A stretch of 64,000 nucleotides of DNA from Fomitopsis serialis (taxonomy: Eukaryota > Basidiomycota > Agaricomycetes > Polyporales > Fomitopsidaceae). The notes below the pieces were generated by a model. It saw only the letters and a program-made list of their open reading frames with translations, was not told the origin of the DNA and did not search any database. Made by a program: the position numbers and the translations under genes. Positions within the stretch are counted from its first letter, which is position 1. Each line of letters begins with the position of its first letter. Positions 1 to 11,546 of the stretch are shown here, piece by piece. The stretch spans positions 1-64,000 of the forward strand of contig NW_025955019.1 in assembly GCF_022376445.1 (NCBI RefSeq), given 5' to 3'.

Positions 1-1067
1 AGGCTGACGTTCTATGCGACAGGTGCCGGCGATGGCCGCCTCTGCATCTCCCCGCCCGGACATCCACCCACGACGCCCCGGTGCCCGTGATGGCCACGTC
101 CGCAGCTCCCGGCCCAGGACCATCGACCAGGACGCCCCCGTGCCCCACCACTGCCCCCTCGTCTCCTGTGGGCAAGTCGCGATTCGGTACGGGCGCCGGC
201 GGACTCGGCGCATTCGTCCCAAGGCCAATGTTAGCCAGGTCCCCAGCTCCTCGCCGCCGCGGCCAATGCACCCAGAAGCGTGCCGGCCGCTCCCCGGTTG
301 TGGCTCCCGAGCCGTCGCCCACCACGCAGCTCCAGTGACGCCGGCCAACGAGGTGACCGTCCGGAGCTCCCGGCGCCACAGGCCGAGTCCTCCGTCGGTC
401 CATCGGAGACGAGCGCAGATGGAAGGGCCCCGTCGCAGGCCACCGTCCCCGGGACGGAGTCACCCCCGCCGAGCACGTCGCTGGCTCTCCCAACGACTTC
501 CGGCGGAATCACGGGGGTGCCACCTCCCCCTGCGCAAACACCCCCACCTCTCCCCCCACTTCGCCGGAGAGCGTGGATGTTGTCTCGCCACATGTGGGCC
601 CTGGGCCTGAAAAAGAAGGTCAGTCGCAAGAGATGAGGAATGGGGACGTCGCTGAGGGAGATGGCCCCGGGGTGTGACATGGGCCGGCGATACGGCATTG
701 AGATCATGGGGCCCGGACTTGTATCGTATCAATGTACCATAGCGCAAATCGATGTATACAATATATTGCCTGAGCACTACCCTCTGAGATGTCCACTGGG
801 ATATACCCGACGACATACTCGTATCCCCGGCCCGAGCGCACTCCCAATGTCTCGGCCCGGTGCTCCAAGCATTCCACCGGCGCCGAGCCTCACAGGAAAC
901 TCTCGGCCGGGGACTTGCACACCGCAGTGGCACCGGCTATTGCGGGCATATCAAACCCCTGACTCTGCTACCTCTCAGGCATGTCAAATGCCCTAAGCCC
1001 TCCGGGACGCCAACGTCTCGCCCCAAGCAGACACCCAAGTCGCGGCCCGAGACTCGGCCGCAATCCC
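1..1067. other. GC-rich stretch without a supported gene
   Basis: Several overlapping open frames exist on both strands, but they are rich in Pro, Arg, Ser and Gly and look like by-products of high GC. None shows a domain, a conserved-looking exon or a convincing intron. From about 810 onward the motif CTCGGCCCG starts to recur irregularly, leading into the 24-bp array that follows. The same motif returns at 8.98-9.33 kb, so this stretch probably belongs to the left mobile element. Confidence 0.5.
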
Positions 1068-1205
1068 CGGCCCGGGAGCTTTCGAAAGTCTCGGGGCCGG
1101 GAGTTTGGTAAAGTCTCGGCCCGGGAGGTTGGGCAAGTCTCGGCCCGGGAGTTTGGTAAAGTCTCGGCCCGGGAGTTTTGTCAAGTCTCGGCCCGGGATG
1201 GTCTT
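1068..1205. repeat. Tandem array of about five 24-bp units (CTCGGCCCGGGAGTTTGG type)
   Basis: Successive units of about 24 bp start near 1093, 1116, 1138, 1162 and 1186. Each carries TCTCGGCCCGGGAG followed by a variable TTTGGTAAAG-like tail. The core CGGCCCGGG is self-complementary in its centre. Related CTCGGCCCG cores recur in the 50-bp array at 8984-9182 and singly near 11360, which links these repeats to one mobile element. Short open frames across the array are translation artefacts. Confidence 0.85.
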
Positions 1206-1364
1206 CGAATATTGGGGCCGGCATGTCATTACACAGTGGGCAAATGTACACAGGCAATGCTATCGGGATACCACGCAGGCATTCAATCCAGCAGTATGAG
1301 ACTAACATTGATTCGGCGACGTGATGTAAACTACGATAACTCTGATGTGAGGGACTACGGACAG

Positions 1365-4300
1365 CTAACGCCGGCGGGTTGACCTTCGTGTCGCCGTCGT
1401 GGTCTTGCTTTGAGACTTAACCTTTGCCGGCGACGCAGACTTCTTCGTGTTTGACGTCCGGGCTGACGATTGACCATTGGCGGGCGATTCAGATAGGTTT
1501 GCCTTGGGCCGTTTGATCCGGGCGCCGATCGCTGACGACTTCTCGGGCACATCTCCAGCTTTCCGCTTCTTCTGCATCCTATGTGCCATGTCTTCCCACA
1601 GTTTGCCTATCGTCTCGCAGTGTTCGCCGAGCTCCTCGACGAAGCTCCAACCAAGTTGTGATCCGTGCACGTACTGTGGGATCTCGTCTTCCTCGTCGCT
1701 CCGGTGATCGATCTTCCTCTCGATGTCCTTCACAACCATGGCAATCGCCAAGGTAACGATAAGTCCGTTCTCTCGGCTCATCGGGGTGTCCGCAAGACTG
1801 GTACCTATTCGTGTGAGCCACGCACGGAACCGTGCTAGGACGTCCTTGTCATTGTGAATGTCCGGCGTGCATCTGGCCCGGCGGTAGTTCCAACTTGCCC
1901 AGTCCCACTTAGTCTTGGACTGCCATGCGCCGGTCTCGGACTAGATGTGGTTCGTCAGAACATCAGTGGCGAGCACGTTAAGGTGGAGCTCACGAGGTAG
2001 GGCAGTTTGTTGACCAGGTTTTGCACCCCGTCATCGGCTGTGAGCTCCCGGAGCCACTGGCGCCGTTCCTCCCAACTCTTCCCAGCGGTGGCCGGGCTCT
2101 CCTCATGCGCTGTGGTCCAGGACGACCGGTGCGGACGGCCGGCGTGTCTTTGGCCTTCTTCGGCCTTACTGTAAAGTGGACGGGAATAAGAATCCACCCA
2201 GGCCGAAGCAGGTTTATACTCACCCGGAGTTGGTAGGATGATCACCTCGTCGTCGTCCTCGGCATTGGATTCCACCGGAGCCCTTTTCTTTCCGCTGGGG
2301 CCCGCCTCCGCTTTGGAGGTGAGCAACGGGTTACGGGCCTTCTGTTCTGCTTTCCCTTTGGTCCCACCGTCGGCGGGCACGGGCTTGCAGCTTTCTTGGG
2401 GACCGGGCCCTCCGGGACTACCTCGGGCCGAGGACTGCTGGGATTCGCGGCCTTCTTCTTGGGCCGGGGTTTGCTCGGTTGGGCCTTGGATATGCCCACC
2501 GCCTTATTCCCACCTTCCGGGGCCGTCACTGCGGGCGCTGCAATCCCCTTCGGTGGGCCCGATTTCCCTGCCGGCACCGGGTTGTCGTCATGGGATACTT
2601 CCCCAGTGGGCCGGGCCTTCGAGGGTGCAGCACCTCGATCGGCAGCCTTGCCCTTGTCCTTACGGGGTGGGGAGGTGCTTCATCGTCCGTCAACTGGGGC
2701 GACTGTGCCTTCTTCTTTCCCTTGTCTTTCCGCTTCGGCGACGGTTTCGCTGGCTGCTCCTCCTCATCGGTACTCAAGTCGGCTTTGAATAGGTCGCTGA
2801 AAGTCTCCTCCGCTTCGCTCTCCTCTGCGGACGCCTCATCGCTAGCAATATCGCCGGCAGGTTCTTGCCGGCGCGCGCGAGACGGTCCGGGCGTGGCTTG
2901 CCTACGCTGTGGCTTAGGTCGCCTCGCCGAAGGTTTAGGCTTTACTGGCTCCGGGACGACGATCTCCAGCTTGGAATTCTTCCAGGCCCTAAACCGCAGC
3001 ACCGGACCCTGCGGATGGTCGTCTTGCCTCTCCCGCCAATGAGTGAGGATTGCGTCGAGGTCCCCGGTGCGCATCTTATTCGGGTCGCTCAGCACGGTGC
3101 CGGCGGGGAGGTACTCAGGGTCGATGAACGAACCGAGAGTTCTGACAGTGATTGCCACGGCACTTTGACTGTTGATCGTCCGGTGAAATTAACTGTTGAT
3201 AATATGTCAACAATGGAATGCGTATCAATCCCGGACACGCGTACCATACGTCTTCCGAACGAACGTCGCCAAAAACATACGCTTCAATTTCGTCTTTTTG
3301 AAACAGTCGTGGTCCGCCGGCGGCATGAGCGGATACCCGTCCTCGTCCTCCTCCCAGTCCATGTTTTCGATGACCGATGCCGGTCCGTGGTCCCCTTCCT
3401 CTTCGAATCCATTCCCATCTGTTTGCTCCGGATTTAGGTCTCGCTCGCGCCGCCGAAAGCTCTCACATACCGAACACGGTCTTGATGTATGCCTTCCACA
3501 TGTCATACAGCAGGCCGGTTTTCCACTCGGCATGGGTGGCAGTAAACTTCGGTACCTTCGGGGAATCTTCTTCAAGTATCATCTCGTCGTTGAAGTCAAA
3601 CCTGACAATGTATTCAACGATTCGAAGCCTAGCACTACGGTGGGCACACGTACTCTAACACACCGTTCTTCCCGTCCGCCATCGGGATCCCGACGAGGAG
3701 AAAGCACCTTGCCCCGCATTTCCTCCACATGATCTTCATGAAGTCCCGGATCATGGTGGTGCCGTACTTCTCGAGCTGCTTCCGTTGAAGGTCGGCGGCC
3801 ATACCTGCGTGTTCCAATCCTTGGCGACCTGCATGTAGTCGGCCTGGTCCTCCGGCGAGAGATTGTCGCAGAGCTCCTTCAAGGCGGTTTGGTAGATGGC
3901 CGGGATCTGGCGGCTCGGCATCGCCTTGCCTTCCTTGTCCTCCCTCTCATCCCCCTCCTCCTCCTCCTCGTCGTCGTCATCCAACCCATCCTTCCCCCTC
4001 TCCCGGGCAATCCTCGCCATGATCTCGCCCAGCTCATCCTCCCGGTCGCGGGCCGCGACCGTCCTCCACGTTATGTCCTTGCCGAGCTTAAACATCTCCT
4101 TCTTGACCTGCTCCTTCGACCCCCGTCGGTTAGAGTACCACTTATCGACGCGCTGCCGGAGATGAGCTACCAATGTTCTATCATCGTCGTCGAATGCATA
4201 CCTTTCGCAACTGAGCATCAAACTTGATTTTCTTCCGCTCTTCCAGCCGTTGAATGCTGTTCTCCACGAGCTCCTGACGTCGCTGTGGATCCTCGGAAGC

Positions 4301-4369
4301 CTGTTGATAATCCTCCAGGTTGCTGTTCAGGATCACTAGGTCCGGTTCTTGCCAGGTGACCTTTCCCAT
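1365..4369 (-). pseudogene. KDZ-associated partner protein with W[FY]xN helix motif, frameshifted
   Basis: Minus-strand multi-exon gene starting at the ATG 4369 (MGKVTWQEP). After about 55 codons an intron of about 49 nt (GTATGC...GGCAG) leads into RVDKWYSNRRGSKEQVKK, which resembles the third helix of a homeodomain (WFxNxR). Later segments are MIRDFMKIMWRKCGARCF, FDFNDEMILEEDSPKVPKF, an acidic segment, FIDPEYLPAGTVLSDPNK, a long Lys/Pro/acidic disordered region, SWEERRQWLREL and a C-terminal block KWDWASWNYRRARC to the stop at 1365. At least three single-base frame breaks are needed, near 3806, 2675 and 2395. Two lie next to G or C runs. The same protein type sits at 47272-49895 beside another KDZ transposase. 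The family looks like an expanded agaricomycete transposon partner, and a DNA-binding role is inferred only from the helix motif. Confidence 0.6.
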
Positions 4370-5267
4370 TGCGAGTTGCTGGTGAAGTGAGAATGCTAGG
4401 TGAGCAAGGTGTGATTTGTCGACGAAGATGGTGATGGCAAGAGTTCGGTAGCCTCGGGGTGACGGATTCGGTGACACCCCGAGCCTTGTTCGCCACAACC
4501 TTTCGATTCTGAGCTTAGATAACAGGCTGTACTCGGGCTACACAAATTCTACCTGAACCATAACACAACATTCGTTTCATTGTTTACTTATCACCATAAC
4601 TCTGATGTGCTGGCACGCCGGCCGCCAGAATGGGACGGTTCCGGCCGGAGCATCACGGGCGAACCCACATTGGATTCCACCGAGTCACCAAGGTGTGAAT
4701 TGTTAGCTCTCCAGTTCCATGGTACTCGGCGTATCGCAGATCCCGCTCGCCGCCGGGTCCGGTCACTGACTCCGGTTACCAGGTTAAGACAAGACCCATC
4801 ACCGGCCGTCCCGACCGGGAAGCCAACGGCAGGCTGAAACCGATCTGGCTCCAACATAGCATCCAGCAAATGCTTCTGGCACCTCGTCTAACTGGATGAA
4901 ACGCAGCGCACCGGACACGTGACCGGCAGGCGGGCCGGACCGTTGTGATCGACATCTTGCCGGCCGCATCATTATATACGCAACTGACTAATGTCCGGCC
5001 GGGCCATTATGCGCCCCGTTCTCATGCGAACCATCATGGAATCCTAAATGCTGTCTGATTTAGACGAACTGCAACACTTAGCGACTCCACGTCGGTGATC
5101 CCGGCCCCGGCCGCACCATACCCGGAACACGGGCGGCCGGCCCGCTGCATACTGCTGCACTAGTGGCAATCGCAATGGTTGCAGCAGTTTTGACGTGAGC
5201 AATGGCAATACAGAGCTGAACTCTGCCCTTATCAAACTGCTGAGCTGTTGATTGCTCTGGTAACACC
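4370..5267. promoter_or_regulatory. Intergenic region between two divergent element genes
   Basis: About 0.9 kb separates the start codons of the minus-strand partner gene and the plus-strand transposase gene, so both promoters must lie here. No TATA box, operator or repeat was identified with confidence. Short open frames in it show no domain. Confidence 0.35.
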
Positions 5268-8200
5268 ATGGGTCGACTGCGGCCAACGGCAACCTCTCCT
5301 GCAGTGGTAGAACTCACACTGACGAAAAGAAGGACTGCAAGGGGAGTGAGGTCACGGCTTGTCGAGGTGCAGAATAGCGGGTTGCAGACTCCGCCGGCTA
5401 CACCCCATCGAACCGCTCGGTCGACAACAAGACAGTCCAGCTGGACGCCACCAACCGATGATGTTGCCAACACGACTTTCTGCGAGTTCCCCACAGTTCG
5501 ACAGAGTGCCCCGCAGGTATACCAAGTGCCCATGTTGTATCGTAGACAGAGCCTCACCAATTCAATCAGACACAACCTGAGATGCTTAGAGAGTGGATTC
5601 CCTCCAGCACAACTATCTGCGATCGTTGTACGCCCACTACAAGCCTCCCGCGCTCAGTGCCGAGGGGAGCTATATGTGCTCGAGCTGCAACAGTGGCGGC
5701 GGGTATGGAAGTGCATGTCGTGCATTGGTTATCCAATCTTCTGCCCGACCTGCTGTCTCGCCGAGCACCGGCGAACACCATTCCACCGGGTTGAGCAGTG
5801 GAACCTCGGAGGATACTGGGAGCCCTCATGGCTCCGTCAAGTTGGAGTTTCAATCACTCTCGGCCACCGGGGCAGAGAATGCCCCCAGCCGGCGGTTGTG
5901 TGGAGGATGACGAGGAAGTGGAGATGGACCGGGCGACCGATCGCGCGGCCGACGATGATGGCGATGTACCAGCGGACCCTCTTCACCACGCCGACTCACC
6001 TCCGCGACCCCCGCCCGCAATGATGACTATTGTTGACACCACCGGGGTGCATTTCCTCCGGTGACGTGGTGCGGCTGTCCCGACGCCGGTGACCACACAT
6101 CGCAGCTTCTCGATGCCGGGTTGTATCCGGCGAGCCAGCGCAAGGCTCGTACGTGCTTCACCTTTGGGGCACTTGACGGTTTCCTGCTGGACAATCTGGA
6201 GTGTAAGACTACCGCCATGAATTACTACGCACGGATTCGACGGGCCACCAATCCGGCTTTTCCCCATGAAGTACCGGTGAGTGAGTGTCCAGAATACCAG
6301 CAAAGCACATGATTGAAATGGAGTAGGATCGATACCTTGAGCTGCTTAGAGTGAGCCGCGAATGGGCGTTGCTCCAGGCGAAGAAACAGTTTGGATACGG
6401 GCCACAGTGGCGAGAGGCCCCGGGCAACGGAGACCTTGCTCACTTTTGCCCGGCATGTCCGCAGCCCGGAGTGAACATACCCGAGGACTGGGAGGTGGAT
6501 GATAGGAAGTAAGTAGTTACTCTGTTCGCCGGTATACGCCAGCTGAACTGTTCTGGAGGTACCTATATGCCCGAGGATATGTCATGGATGGGAACTTCCA
6601 CGCCGAGCAAATGAAAATGCGCAAGCCCGAGAACGACGTACCGTTGATGCCGGGGAAAATGTTCATGGTTCATCCCGGCCCATACGAGGAGCACCTGAGA
6701 GTAGCGAAGGACGTGAAGATGGTGAGGGTGTATACAGCCGGCATACGAACGTGTGGCTAACACGTCCACAGCACTCAAGCTGCAACGACCACAAGGCGGT
6801 CTCCCAGGCCAACGCCGACCGGCATAAGCTCGCTGTCACCGGGATCGGCGCAACATCTTGTTTGAGGCACGGGTGCTTCCTTCCGCACTCGGTAGTGAAC
6901 TATCAGAAGGGCGAACGTCAGATGAACATGGACTACTCCCTGTCCAATGCTCTCGGCTACCGCTCGAGAGGTATTGGGCACGTCTATGTATCATACGACA
7001 TCATGTGCCAGTACCACGTCCATCTCCATGACCGATTTGACGACAATCCTTATCTTCAAATGCCGGGGGGCCTCGTCCTATACAAGTGCATTGGCCTCTT
7101 TCACATTCACGGTCACAAGGCGGAGTGCGAGCTCCGGCACTCTCTCACCTTCACCGAGGGGGCCGGGGAAGCTGACGGCGAGATCATCGAAACCCAATGG
7201 TCGGGGATCAATCCCGTGTCGGGTAGTACCCGCTCAATGTCAACATCCCACCGGCAGGAAACCCTCGACCGGCACATGAACAATTGGAATTGGAAGAAGA
7301 TGATCACCATGGGTATGGTCTAGCTGATTGTGGCATCACACATTGGGCTGACGGAGGACAGTGGCTTCGCTGAGAAGAAAAATCAAAGCCAATCGGCCAC
7401 TGCTGGCCGACATGAAGGCCGACCTCACCGCAAAGGAGGCCAGTGTCGATGCCGACATTTTGGGAGAGTGGAGGAGGGAACTCAGGATAGTACAACGACG
7501 AAGGCTGCGGGATGTGAAGGTAATGGACAGGTATCAAGCGAAGAAACAAATTAGTTGGTACACTCTGCTCTCCATGCCGAGCTCTGGTCTGATTTGGTCA
7601 CAGTGCCCTCGCGGCTCGAACTTCAGATAAAGCTTGCAGAAGAAGAGGGTGAGGCGGGGACCGCGTTGGCACAGCGGACTGGATTGCCGATGGCCTTAAG
7701 CTTGAAGAGCAACAGTCAGTGCTTTGACCTCCTTTTCCGAGCTAATTCTGATCGCCCTGCTGCAGACTCGCAATCCAGAAAGATATAAAGCAGATGGGCG
7801 CCACTGTGACGGGGGCTCAAGAGTTAAAGCTGGCCAAACGGAGGAAGCCTCTCGAGAGTCAGATCCGGCGGTTCCACCGGCGAGCGGCTGCAATTCACCG
7901 AAGGCATGACTGGGGCGTGGCAGAGGAGGAAGCAGTGGATGACGACTCGGCTGCGGAGTGGGAAGAAGATCCCAACGATCCCCCAGCACATGCCGACAAT
8001 CCATGGTCCATCTTTCCCAGTAAACCGCCCGCACCATACCCAGTGAAGGCGGCGGAACATACGAAACTCGGGCTACCTTCGAATTTCACGCGGAATGCTC
8101 TAACCGCCAATGGATTGCAACGTTGGCCGCGCACGAGCTCACTCTGCGGCGCGGACAAGCAATGATGCCTTGCAGCAGCTTCGGATTCTCATCGGCAAGA

Positions 8201-8841
8201 AATCGTTTGAGTTCCAGACAACCATTCGGCACGGGAGGAAAGATGGCAACAAGAAGCGCACCCGATCCTTACCAAGTTGGGTAAACTCGACCGAGCTGTA
8301 CAGCTTCAAGCCGCAATCTATCGCCGGGCCCGGCGGCGATGCAAGTGCTCGGCCTGTCTGCAGAGGATCAAGCTAAATATCAGCAGCTCACCCCAGATGA
8401 TCTAAAGACAGTAACCGCCATTGCCGAGCCCAACAAGGCCGGCCAACGGCACAATCCCCCTCGTGGATATGGAATGTTAACGTCGGTGGCGACATACGGA
8501 GCAATGACGAGTTGGGAATCAGTACGTGAGACGGCGGTGCGGCATTGAATAACTCGCTGACATTGCGCATAGTTCACAGGGTACAGTGGTTCCATGCCCG
8601 TTCAAAGGTCGACAGATTGGAGGAAGAAGCCGCCATATTGCGCAGGGAGCTTGACTCCGTGTGCCGATACTTTGACCACGAAGCATGCCGGTGGCGAGGA
8701 CTAGCGACCAATAACACCGATGCCGAGTACCCAGGATTTTCCCAGCATTGCCGAGCACAAGGCGCACTGTTTGATCGCCTGCGTGAAGATGCAAAGGTGG
8801 CATGGCGGGATCTGTACCTGGAGCCGAATGTCGTGATGTAG
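5268..8841 (+). pseudogene. KDZ transposase with CxC2 cysteine cluster, frameshifted
   Basis: Plus-strand multi-exon gene. The CxC2-like zinc cluster lies at about 5680-5800 (MCSSC, CMSC, FCPTCC, EHRRTPFHRV). Next come VTWCGCPD, HFCPACPQPGVNIPEDW, the MDGNF segment (about 6580), then SYDIMCQYHVHLHDRF (about 6990), FHIHGHKAECELRH and ADGEIIETQW (about 7170), which should supply the acidic catalytic core. The C-terminal region ends in a Glu/Arg-rich helix segment to the stop at 8841. Clear GT-AG introns include 6280-6327, 6722-6771 and 7313-7361. Frame breaks near 5700, 6056, 8125, 8270 and 8340 stop one protein from being read. The start at 5268 is the first ATG of the open frame upstream of CxC2 and is uncertain. 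The enzyme would cut and paste the element; this copy is probably dead unless the indels are assembly errors. Confidence 0.8.
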
Positions 8842-8983
8842 TGGTAGGATAGAAATTTACTTTGTAATCGTACCACCTACCCGGCTACACAGTCTACATA
8901 TTCCGAGGGTTGTGACGAGCTGTCAGGCCCCATGGTCCCAGCTCCGAGTCCGAATGCTTGCCCGAAGTGCCGGCCCGAGAGTG

Positions 8984-9182
8984 TGACCAAATACTCGGCC
9001 CGCGGACCAGTCCGCACTCCCGGCCCGAGAATATGACCAGATACTCGGCCGGCGCACCAGTCCGAACTCCCGGCCCGAGTATATGACCAAACACTCGGCC
9101 CGCGCACAAGTCCGAACTCCCGGCCCGAGAATATGACGAAACACTCGGCCCGCGCACCAGTCCAAACTCTCGGCGCGAGGTA
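8984..9182. repeat. Four-copy 50-bp tandem array, CTCGGCCCG family
   Basis: The string TGACC(A/G)A recurs at 8984, 9034 and 9084, with TGACGAA at 9134, exactly 50 bp apart. Each unit contains ACTCGGCCCGCG and ACTCCCGGCCCGAG. Degenerate copies of the CTCGGCCCG core continue to about 9330. The array lies just 3' of the KDZ transposase gene. Its core matches that of the 24-bp array at 1068-1205. Confidence 0.85.
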
Positions 9183-9589
9183 TCAGGCATGCTCGTGGCC
9201 CGAGCAACGTTGAGAACTCAAGGTCTCAGTTGTGTGCCCAACTCTCGGCCCGAGCACTTCCCAAATCCTCGGTCCGAGCACTCTTCAAAAGCTCGGGCCG
9301 AGCGACCAGGCAAATACTCGGCCCGGGTTAGGTGAACGAGGCGTTGGCCGCAATGTCGTATGCCTGTATACATAGTGCCCGCGTGGCCTTGGCAGAGGAA
9401 AGTCGTATCTTAGAGGGACTGTCGGTGCTCTGGTAATTCATACGAGGACATGAAATGTACTTTTGCCCGGGATGGCATCCTGCAATGTCGCATGCCAAGT
9501 AATGGGAGTTCGGTGATCATCCTGGCTCATTTGGAGCAACTGAAAGCACGACAGCAGGAGTACATGTGTAAGCATTTGGAACCAAGGAC

Positions 9590-10083
9590 TCAATCCATCA
9601 ACATTCCATCCCGCGCCTCCACCACATCAAACAGCAACATAATCCTTTCCAGCCTGGCATCAATCCCGGAAATGTCAAGGGACATTTCGCTGCTCTCGTA
9701 CGTCACCGACATGACGATCTGTCCACACAGATATCGCCTGATCGAATATGTGTGTGGCCGCTCGGGCACCACTTCGGCATAACTAAATATTAATGTCACA
9801 ATCTTGATGTACATTGAACCGTGGGAAGCACTCACGGGGTGGACAATGCGAATGGAAGCAATTCCCAGCTGAGGAAAGGAAAGGCTTCGAGCCGGAAAGA
9901 CTGCCAATGCCAGTCAATGCGCGCGGTGGGATAGGTGCGGACCAATGAGAACGCACCATGTCCATATGGCAAGTCAACACAAATAAGAGCTTGGTGTGAT
10001 TGAGGAAGGTGATGGGGGTAAAATATCACAGTTACCATTACAGAAGGCGGGCTGCGAAATGGCCTGTCGGCAACGTGCCACAC
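9590..10083 (-). CDS. Small hypothetical protein in left KDZ element
   Basis: A two-exon reading on the minus strand joins LPYGHGAFSLVRTYPTARID...LLPFALSTP to YAEVVPERPHTYSIRRYLC and ends ARDGMLMD at 9590. The joining intron of about 57 nt starts GTGAGTGC and ends ATTTAG, and the frame is kept. The start codon is not settled: 10083 is the first ATG of the frame, and a further intron beginning GTAACT may lie near 10030. The protein would be about 120-160 residues without a recognised domain. A weaker open frame on the opposite strand at 9450-9782 is taken to be a shadow. Confidence 0.4.
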
Positions 10084-10243
10084 GTGCCGAGCAGACTATA
10101 CCCAAGAAGGCATGTCTCCCCGAATGTAATCACGTGCTCAGCATCGGCGATCAGTTGATGATAACGCTTCGCACTCGCATGTTGTTACACTACTCCTGTA
10201 TCGTACACTATCCGCGTCGTCTGGACCGAGCTGCTCAACAACA

Positions 10244-11254
10244 ATGAACACCATGCTCGCCGAACTCCTCGCTGACAGCCAAAGAAACATCATGATCCCG
10301 AAGGCCCTCAAAAATCTCGCCGAGGCCAAGCAGAATCCTGCGCTGCCCGGCGCCCTTAACAATTTTCTCGTGGGCATCGTAAGCTGCCCCGGTATCGTTT
10401 GCTTGTCGTGCAGCTAACATACGACAAAACCAGTCGGTCTCTGCCCTCATGATCGGCCTCCAGGAGATGTTGAAGCCAGAGGTTGCCGCTACGTATGGTC
10501 TTACAGAAGCAATGACCACTTACTGCGAGATTGTGGCACCCCGGGGAAGCAAAGACTTGGCCATTGTCACGAATGTGATCGAGGCTGTATCCGGCATCGC
10601 ACCAGGGCAAAGTGGGGCGCCCGCTACCACCGGAACCAGCGACACTCCTTCCGGCGAGCACAACGGTAAAGTGTTTCGGTCTAAGCACAAGTTTCCAGTG
10701 ATGCTAATCCCAGCCACCGGAAGATCAACTCCCGCAAACCGTCCCCGCCCTGCCGGAAAGCAACACTCCGGAAGCAGTTCTGCAGGAGCTGCGTGAAAGC
10801 CAGCGCAGCATGGATCAGATCATCGCCGAGCAGCTCGGAGCGTCGAGAGAACAATACCGCCGTCTCGAGCAGCAACTGGAGTTAGAGAAGTTGCGTGTAA
10901 GACAATTTCAGCACCATTTGCGTTCTCGTGCTCTGCTTATGCACATTTGTGTCGTAGGACGGAGTTACTGTTCGTGCCGAGCAAATCAGCCGGGCATATC
11001 TCCCCCGCTTCCCGAACCCCCCGCCCCTCAGCCCGGAAATGATGCCGGGAGGCATGTCGAACGATCTATTCAAGTGGTTCAAGCAACTTGGAGGGGCCAT
11101 GCAGACAATGGATATCTATATCCAGGCGGAGCTCAACTTCTGGCACGCTGCCGCCCGAGCGAATGCGGCAGAGTGGGAAGCCTGGCAGCGCGGGATGACT
11201 CCAAGGGCCCCGGCAGTGGCGTCTCATTTCCGGGTCACTCAGGCTGGTGAATGA
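10244..11254 (+). CDS. Hypothetical coiled-coil protein in left KDZ element
   Basis: Starts at ATG 10244 (MNTMLAELLADSQRN). Exon 1 ends at 10378 in phase 0, with an intron at 10379-10433 (GTAAGC...CCAG). Exon 2 continues SVSALMIGLQEMLKPEV. A second possible intron begins at 10666. From about 10755 a different frame reads PEDQLPQTVPALPESNT and then a heptad-like helix (RLEQQLELEKLR), so an unrecognised splice or a one-base indel lies between. A further intron near 10899-10958 leads to DGVTVRAEQISRAYLP and the last segment, FRVTQAGE, stopping at 11254. No family was recognised. It sits between the transposase and the TET/JBP gene and converges with the latter. Confidence 0.45.
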
Positions 11255-11546
11255 GTAGTGTAGAATTTGTGTCGTTTCACCCAAGTTCCATTCATGTATT
11301 CCTCCCACTGCTTGCTTACAATGAAGACTTGCACATTTCGCCGAGATGATACGCGGTGTTCCCGGCCCGAAGAAACTCAGTCTCGGCCGGTCAACGATGT
11401 GTATGTCGGGGGCTAGTGAAGTGCACACATTTGTAACTTGGACTCGTGGTTGAGTACTGGTCCTGTAACCCTAAACACTACGAGTGCCCAAACGAGAAAA
11501 CCCATTTCCCCCCCAGCCCAACACATATCCCGCTTTCGTAGTACCT

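Noticed and set aside
14..707. Overlapping frames of 85-198 codons at the left edge
   Set aside because: Low-complexity Arg/Pro/Ser proteins on both strands; typical of GC-rich non-coding DNA.
2165..2219. A GTGAGT...TTTACAG intron in the left partner gene
   Set aside because: The splice signals are good, but the frame reads open without it and using it would leave the frame that holds SWEERRQWLREL; left undecided.
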